Shown here in pieces: positions 59,203 through 64,000 of a stretch of 64,000 nucleotides of DNA. Position 1 is the first letter of the stretch. Every line of letters begins with the position of its first letter. A program made the translations under genes and the position numbers. Below the pieces are notes generated by a model. That model was not told the DNA's origin. It was given only the letters and a program-made list of their open reading frames with translations, and ran no database searches. This DNA comes from Alcaligenes parafaecalis (GTDB lineage Bacteria > Pseudomonadota > Gammaproteobacteria > Burkholderiales > Burkholderiaceae_B), in NCBI RefSeq assembly GCF_026344135.1, contig NZ_JAPKNA010000002.1:558001-622000 (forward strand). Direction: 5' to 3'.

Positions 59203-60303
59203 ATGGGTTTAGCGACATCTACTTTGTTTTCAGCATTAAAAGTGGGCAGCTTGCAGTTGCCTAACCGTATCGTGATGGCTCCCATGACACGCAGCCGTAC
59301 CGACCAGCCGGGTGATATTCCGAACGCGCTGATGGCCCAGTACTACGCCCAGCGTGCCAGTGCAGGCTTGTTGATCAGCGAAGCCACGCAGATTTCGCGA
59401 CAAGGGCAAGGCTACAGCTTTACGCCCGGTATTTACACCCAGCAGCAGGTGCAGGGCTGGCGCCTGGTAACAGATGCCGTGCACCAGGCCGGTGGCCGGA
59501 TTGTCTTGCAACTGTGGCATGTTGGTCGGATGTCGCATGCCAGCTTTCATGCAGATGGGCAGACTGTGGCTCCTTCCGCCTTGTCACCCCAGGCTCAGGT
59601 TTGGGTCGTGGGGGAGGATGGGGTGGGGCGGATGCTGGATTGCCCCGTGCCGCGCGCACTGACCGAGCAAGAGATTGCAGCCGTGATTGAGGATTACCGT
59701 CAAGCGGCCGCCAAAGCCATGCAAGCGGGATTTGATGGCGTGGAAATCCATGGTGCCAATGGCTACCTGATTGATCAGTTCCTGCGTACCACATCCAATC
59801 ACCGTGAAGATGCGTATGGCGGCAGCGTGGAGAACCGTATTCGTTTTGCCAGAGAAGTGGTCGAAGCAGTAGCGGGGGAGATAGGTGCAGAGCGCACGGG
59901 TATCCGTCTGGCTCCCTTTATTACGCAGCGAGCCATGAACTGTTCCGAAATCATTCCAACCATCTTGCATTTGGCGAAGGTACTGGATGGGAAGGGTCTG
60001 GCCTATATCCATCTGTCCGAAGCCGATTGGGATGATGCCCCTGAGATTCCTGATGATTTTCGCCATGCCTTGCGTGCTCACTTTTCGGGTCGAATTATCG
60101 TTGCGGGCAAGTACGACGCACACAGGGCCGAGCAGATTGTAAAGACTGGCCTGGCTGATCTGGTGGCGTTTGGTCGCCCCTTTATCGCCAATCCGGATTT
60201 GCCTGCACGCTTGCGTGATCAGCTTCCCTTGGCAAACTTCGATCCCCAAACCTTGTTTGGGGGTGGCGCCCACGGGTATACCGATTATCCGGGCATGGGC
60301 TAA
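59203..60303 (+). CDS. Old Yellow Enzyme family alkene reductase (NemA-like)
   Basis: A 366-residue FMN oxidoreductase that reduces activated C=C bonds and nitro compounds with NAD(P)H. Family blocks: LPNRIVMAPMTRSRTDQPGD, RIVLQLWHVGRMSH, GFDGVEIHGANGYLIDQFLR (His and Asn that bind the substrate oxygen), and NRIRFAREVVEAVAGEIG, with FMN phosphate site DLVAFGRPFIANPDL. Length is normal. It is divergent from a LysR gene and followed 31 bases later by an MDR oxidoreductase gene, which suggests a detoxification pair for reactive electrophiles. Confidence 0.92.
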   Translation: MGLATSTLFSALKVGSLQLPNRIVMAPMTRSRTDQPGDIPNALMAQYYAQRASAGLLISEATQISRQGQGYSFTPGIYTQQQVQGWRLVTDAVHQAGGRIVLQLWHVGRMSHASFHADGQTVAPSALSPQAQVWVVGEDGVGRMLDCPVPRALTEQEIAAVIEDYRQAAAKAMQAGFDGVEIHGANGYLIDQFLRTTSNHREDAYGGSVENRIRFAREVVEAVAGEIGAERTGIRLAPFITQRAMNCSEIIPTILHLAKVLDGKGLAYIHLSEADWDDAPEIPDDFRHALRAHFSGRIIVAGKYDAHRAEQIVKTGLADLVAFGRPFIANPDLPARLRDQLPLANFDPQTLFGGGAHGYTDYPGMG

Positions 60304-60334
60304 GACAGACGACTGATTTTAAAAAGGAAAAGAG

Positions 60335-61357
60335 ATGAAAGCGATTGCCTACAAAGTTCCTCAAGCGATAGAGCTGCCCGAGTCCCTGATGGATATTGAG
60401 CTGCCCGACCCGGTGGCCACAGGTCGTGATCTGTTGGTGCAAGTACATGCGGTCTCGGTCAATCCGGTCGATACCAAGGTTCGCCAATCGGCCTTACCAG
60501 CCGATGGAGAGGAATTCAAAGTGCTGGGTTGGGATGCCTGCGGGATTGTGCAGGGGGTAGGGCCACAAGTCAGTTTGTTCCAGCCAGGTGATCGCGTCTG
60601 GTATGCCGGCTCTATTGCGCGCCCCGGTACGAATAGCCAATTGCATTTGGTGGACGAGCGTATCGTGGCCCATGCACCGAAAACGCTGGATTTTGCGGCG
60701 GCGGCTGCCTTGCCCCTGACCACGATCACCGCTTGGGAGATGCTGTTTGACCGCTTGGGCGTGGCCCCAGGCAAAGCTCCCTCGGACCAGACCATATTGA
60801 TTATTGGGGCATCAGGTGGGGTGGGTTCCATTTTGACGCAGTTGGCTGCCCGCTTGACCTCTTTGACCGTCATTGGCACCGCCTCCCGTCCAGAAACCCA
60901 AGCTTGGGTGCAGGATCTGGGCGCGCATCATGTCATTGATCACAGCCAGCCGTTGGCGGAGCAACTGGAGCGGATCGGGCATCCGGAAGTGGATTATGTC
61001 GTCAGCCTGACGCATACGGATCAGCATTTCGACCAGATCGTGCAGCTTATTGCCCCTCAAGGGAAGTTCGGTCTGATTGATGATCCGGCCAGTCTTGATG
61101 TGGGCAAGCTCAAACGCAAGTCCGTGTCTTTGCATTGGGAGTTCATGTTTACCCGTGCCTTGTTTGGCACGGACGACATGCAGGCCCAGCACCGTTTGCT
61201 AAGCGAAGTCGCTGCCCTTATTGATGCGGGGCTGATACGTACTACTTTGACTGAGCGTTTTGGCAGTATCAATGCCAGCAATATGAAGAAAGCCCATGCT
61301 TTGATCGAGTCGGGAAAGGCAAGGGGCAAACTGGTTCTGGAGGGGTGGGGCGAGTAG
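60335..61357 (+). CDS. MDR-family zinc-independent alcohol dehydrogenase/quinone oxidoreductase
   Basis: A 340-residue medium-chain dehydrogenase/reductase. The GroES-like half contains VNPVDTKVRQSALP and the cofactor half has IIGASGGVGSILTQLAA. The catalytic and structural zinc cysteines of true alcohol dehydrogenases are missing, so it belongs with NADPH:quinone or enoyl reductases. It probably reduces reactive carbonyl or quinone compounds, in keeping with the Old Yellow Enzyme gene 31 bases upstream. The start is supported by AAGGAAAAGAG. The next gene begins 225 bases later. Confidence 0.88.
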   Translation: MKAIAYKVPQAIELPESLMDIELPDPVATGRDLLVQVHAVSVNPVDTKVRQSALPADGEEFKVLGWDACGIVQGVGPQVSLFQPGDRVWYAGSIARPGTNSQLHLVDERIVAHAPKTLDFAAAAALPLTTITAWEMLFDRLGVAPGKAPSDQTILIIGASGGVGSILTQLAARLTSLTVIGTASRPETQAWVQDLGAHHVIDHSQPLAEQLERIGHPEVDYVVSLTHTDQHFDQIVQLIAPQGKFGLIDDPASLDVGKLKRKSVSLHWEFMFTRALFGTDDMQAQHRLLSEVAALIDAGLIRTTLTERFGSINASNMKKAHALIESGKARGKLVLEGWGE

Positions 61358-61582
61358 TAATAGCACCAGCTTTGGGGGTAATCGGCAGCGTATCGCTCAA
61401 TGTACGCACTACGTGGGTTTGGCTTAGCCCGTCTCATCGAATACAGAATTGTTTGCTGCTTGGCTGTGCGAATTAAACGTTTCCTATTCGCTATTTGCAT
61501 TAAGGTTCCTGTTTGGAGGCTGTCCCTCGGGCGTTTATGGCAGGGTCGTCTTGTGTATTTTCCAGACCTGGAGTCGATGCTC

Positions 61583-64000
61583 ATGTCCGCGATCCCGAAA
61601 ACCCTGCTCACCGCTGGTGCCTTGCTGTTGGCTTCGGCCAACGCCCAAGCGTATCAGGCCGAAACGATCTACAACAAGAAAGGAGAAGCAGTCTTTGAGC
61701 TGCGCATTTTCGGTACGCAGGATGGGTCCTATTCCATGGATGATCCGGACAGTGGTCCACGATCCGTTTTTGATCTGGACGACAATGCCCGTCTTAAAAT
61801 TCGAGGTGCGCTCAGTCGCTGGACTGAGATTCTGTCTTTGAAGCCAGGGTATGTGCCAGCAATCGTTAATGTCGGCACAGTAGGGCATCCGGATGCCCGA
61901 GCAGGTACCACCGTGACGCCTGACCCGGATTCAGCAGGCTCGCTTTACCTGCTCCTTCCCCAAGCGGCACTACTCAATAAGCTGGACAGCGACCAGCTCA
62001 AGCTCCCGCTTGCCGAGGTTGTGGTGGGACCTATCACCTTTGATACCGCTGCGCTTCGGCCTAGCCAGCTTCCCTTGAATGACCAAGCAGATTATTCAGC
62101 TGTTATGTTCCATGAGTTTGGCCATACGTTGGGGATGATCGGTGTTGCATACGACTACTTGGGGCCAGGGTCGAATACGCCTTACATACGGCCAAGTCTG
62201 ACATCCTGGGCGCAGGGTTTGCGCGATGACAATGGCAATGAGGCCCGGCCCGGACAGGCGATTCTGTGTTCGATGTGCAATAACGCTTACGATCCGGACG
62301 CGTTTGATCTGCGCAAGGACCAAGGCTATTTCACGGGCCAGCATGTGCAGGAAGTGCTGGACGGTGCCATGCCTGGCATCCCGGTTCGGATCTTGGGTTA
62401 TCAGGGTAAGCAGCCGGTCTATGTGGACACTGACTACATGGGGCATTCGGAGTTGCGCAACAGTTTGATGAGCCACCAGTCTTATCGCAATTACACCAAT
62501 ATGATGGAAGCGGAGCTGGCATCCTTGCAGGATATGGGCTTGCAGATCGACCGGCGCAATTTTTATGGCTATTCCGTCTACGGCGATGGGCTCACTCTGA
62601 CCAGCAAGAATGGTTTTTTCGCTCGTAATAGCGAAGGGACTGCTTACCTGCCGGGCCAGTACAACCAGGCGACTCAAGGCGTGGGGCTGCATATTTATGG
62701 TGAGCGCAACACCCTGACCCAGGCGGCAGATTTGTTGAGTGCGGGCCCAGGTGGGGTGGGTGTGCGCGTGGATGGTAGCGAGAGCACGCTCATCATTCCC
62801 GAAAGTACCCGTATTCATGCACAAGGCTGGTATGGCCGTGGCCTGCAGTTCAGCTACGGTCGTGAACACACGATTGTCCAGCGGGGCGAAGTGCGTGCTG
62901 AGGGCGAAGACGGCGTCGCTGCGCTGTTCGACTTTGGCAATAATGTGATGGGTAATTTTGCGGATGGTCTTGAGGGCGGGGACTATCGTGGCTCCTGGCT
63001 CTTGAATTACCGAGGTACCCTGGTTCCTGCCGAGAGTTTGCCTTTGGCTTTGCAGGGCGCACTGATCAAGGACTACCATTTAGCCGGTCTTTTGTCGGGC
63101 AAGAAAGCCGCTATCCAGATTTCCAGGAATGCCCAGGTTGAGAATATCAATATCATGCAGGGAGCCCGGATTCAGGGCGATATCCTGTCTGACTATTCCA
63201 CTCGTCAAAGCAATGGCGAGCTGTTTGTCACCCATGTGAATTTCGGGCAAAAGGCAGATGCACAAGGGCGTGCCACGCTACAGGCCGATCCCGATTTCCG
63301 CCTGCGTTACGACGGCAATATTCAGGGCGTGGACAATTTGGCCGTGGTGGTTGCCGGGGGCGAAAGCTCGCTGAACGGCCAGCATCAACTGCATGGCCTG
63401 CGTGTGGATGCAGGCGCTACCTTAAGCGGCAATAGCAGTTACGCCATCAACCCGGAAGGCAATTTCAGTAACCACGGCACCTTGAGTCCGGGCAACTCCT
63501 TTGGTCAGATGACGATTCAGGGGGATTTTGTTCAGGCGCCCGAAGGCCGCATTCTGATCGAGGCGGACACTCGCCAGCATGATCGTATTGAGGTTCAGGG
63601 ACTGGCCCAGCTAGCCGGTGAATTGAAGCTGCAATTGCAGCCTGACTGGTATGCCGATGGCTGGTCCTTGAGCCAGAATACGGTCTTTCAGGCCACACAG
63701 ACCCAGGGTGGTTTTGAGATGCTGACCGCCAGCCTGAACTCGCCCAGCCTGAGCGTGCATGTGAATAACGGTGGCTGGTCGGTCAGCCGTCAGACAGCGG
63801 CTTACTCGCCCTATGCAGTGAATCCTAATGCGAGCACTGTGGGTCGTAGTCTGGAGCAGGCTTCCACTGACAATCAGCGCCCCTTGGCCTCTATCTACCA
63901 GGCCTTGGACTTCTCCAGTGCGGATGGCAGCGAGATTGGTGATGCACTCAATCAGCTAAGTGCCGGTGCTTATGGTGCTCAGTTGGCGGCCAGCTTGCGT
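61583..64000 (+). CDS. Autotransporter with zinc-protease-like passenger (3' end beyond window)
   Basis: The first 806 codons of a larger protein. Residues 1-23 form a Sec signal peptide (PKTLLTAGALLLASANAQA). The passenger contains FHEFGHTLGM with His177, Glu178 and His181, an HExxH zinc site. The metzincin third-ligand position is Gly187, not His or Asp. Residues about 330-700 are beta-helical, and GTLSPGNSFGQMTIQGDF is the typical segment before an autotransporter barrel. The final part (QRPLASIYQALDF, NQLSAGAYGAQLAASLR) matches the start of the translocator. The barrel lies beyond base 64000. GGAG nine bases before the ATG supports this start; an ATG two codons earlier is possible. Confidence 0.85.
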   Translation, partial: MSAIPKTLLTAGALLLASANAQAYQAETIYNKKGEAVFELRIFGTQDGSYSMDDPDSGPRSVFDLDDNARLKIRGALSRWTEILSLKPGYVPAIVNVGTVGHPDARAGTTVTPDPDSAGSLYLLLPQAALLNKLDSDQLKLPLAEVVVGPITFDTAALRPSQLPLNDQADYSAVMFHEFGHTLGMIGVAYDYLGPGSNTPYIRPSLTSWAQGLRDDNGNEARPGQAILCSMCNNAYDPDAFDLRKDQGYFTGQHVQEVLDGAMPGIPVRILGYQGKQPVYVDTDYMGHSELRNSLMSHQSYRNYTNMMEAELASLQDMGLQIDRRNFYGYSVYGDGLTLTSKNGFFARNSEGTAYLPGQYNQATQGVGLHIYGERNTLTQAADLLSAGPGGVGVRVDGSESTLIIPESTRIHAQGWYGRGLQFSYGREHTIVQRGEVRAEGEDGVAALFDFGNNVMGNFADGLEGGDYRGSWLLNYRGTLVPAESLPLALQGALIKDYHLAGLLSGKKAAIQISRNAQVENINIMQGARIQGDILSDYSTRQSNGELFVTHVNFGQKADAQGRATLQADPDFRLRYDGNIQGVDNLAVVVAGGESSLNGQHQLHGLRVDAGATLSGNSSYAINPEGNFSNHGTLSPGNSFGQMTIQGDFVQAPEGRILIEADTRQHDRIEVQGLAQLAGELKLQLQPDWYADGWSLSQNTVFQATQTQGGFEMLTASLNSPSLSVHVNNGGWSVSRQTAAYSPYAVNPNASTVGRSLEQASTDNQRPLASIYQALDFSSADGSEIGDALNQLSAGAYGAQLAASLR

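Noticed and set aside
61513..61841. Frames of 61-130 codons over the start of the autotransporter gene
   Set aside because: They are out of frame with the long open frame that runs from 61583 to the window end and carries a signal peptide and family motifs.
1..64000. CRISPR arrays, insertion sequences, prophage genes, rRNA operons
   Set aside because: No regularly spaced repeats, transposase, integrase or phage structural genes, and no rRNA sequence were seen on reading both strands.

Overview
The window is a chromosomal segment of a betaproteobacterium. The housekeeping protein sequences, the gene order argC - membrane protein - erpA - anmK - M23 peptidase - tyrS, and the many LysR regulators point to Burkholderiales, family Alcaligenaceae, most likely an Alcaligenes-like organism. 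This placement is an inference from protein resemblance; no search was run. Coding density is high and most genes are moderately GC-rich. Lower-GC or AT-rich stretches mark the likely accessory parts: the restriction-modification island at 18.3-20.4 kb, the LacI intergenic region at 32.1-32.6 kb, and two tracts at 42.1-42.4 and 43.1-43.4 kb.

Layout. 0-5.8 kb: the start of gltX, a FixJ/TtrR-type two-component system, and an MgtA-type magnesium ATPase with a long structured leader that may encode a leader peptide. 5.8-13.2 kb: a Pat-like acetyltransferase with degenerate nucleotide domains, an S15/CocE-type lipoprotein hydrolase, a carboxylesterase, and the divergent pair darP/tldE. 13.5-28.5 kb: an orphan Tat-exported TRAP binding protein, then a conserved core (rplM-rpsI, argC, erpA, anmK, M23 endopeptidase, tyrS, ybhB-like, glyA, nrdR-ribD, tRNA-Ser). 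A two-gene R-M system closely resembling NgoMIV (GCCGGC) sits between erpA and anmK.

28.7-38.1 kb is the most interesting accessory block. It holds a histidinol-dehydrogenase-superfamily enzyme, two co-oriented regulators (HTH and LacI), and a divergent set of ThuA-like protein, TPP enzyme, MFS transporter and GMC oxidoreductase. Two matching palindromes (GTTATACGTATAAC type), one before lacI and one before the catabolic genes, look like its operators. Taken together this reads as an inducible uptake and oxidation pathway for an unidentified polyol, cyclitol or sugar-like compound. 38.1-41.0 kb is an arsRBCH arsenic resistance operon.

41.2-46.6 kb: a LysR/LysE divergent pair, a secreted amidohydrolase in AT-rich surroundings, and an acyl-CoA ligase. 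46.7-53.2 kb: a phosphonate island (phnDCE transporter, iron alcohol dehydrogenase, phnX phosphonatase) bracketed by two paralogous LysR regulators. It has no phnW transaminase, which suggests use of a hydroxylated C2 phosphonate. 53.3-58.0 kb: a secreted phosphocholine-type phospholipase C, a small lipoprotein, and a large lipoprotein combining an alkaline-phosphatase-like domain (with unusual residues at catalytic positions) and a LamG domain. Together with the phosphonate island this makes about 11 kb devoted largely to organic phosphorus. 58.0-64.0 kb: a LysR regulator divergent from an Old Yellow Enzyme and an MDR oxidoreductase, then the first 806 codons of an autotransporter whose passenger carries an HEFGH zinc-protease-like motif.

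No insertion sequence, CRISPR array, rRNA gene or prophage was recognised.
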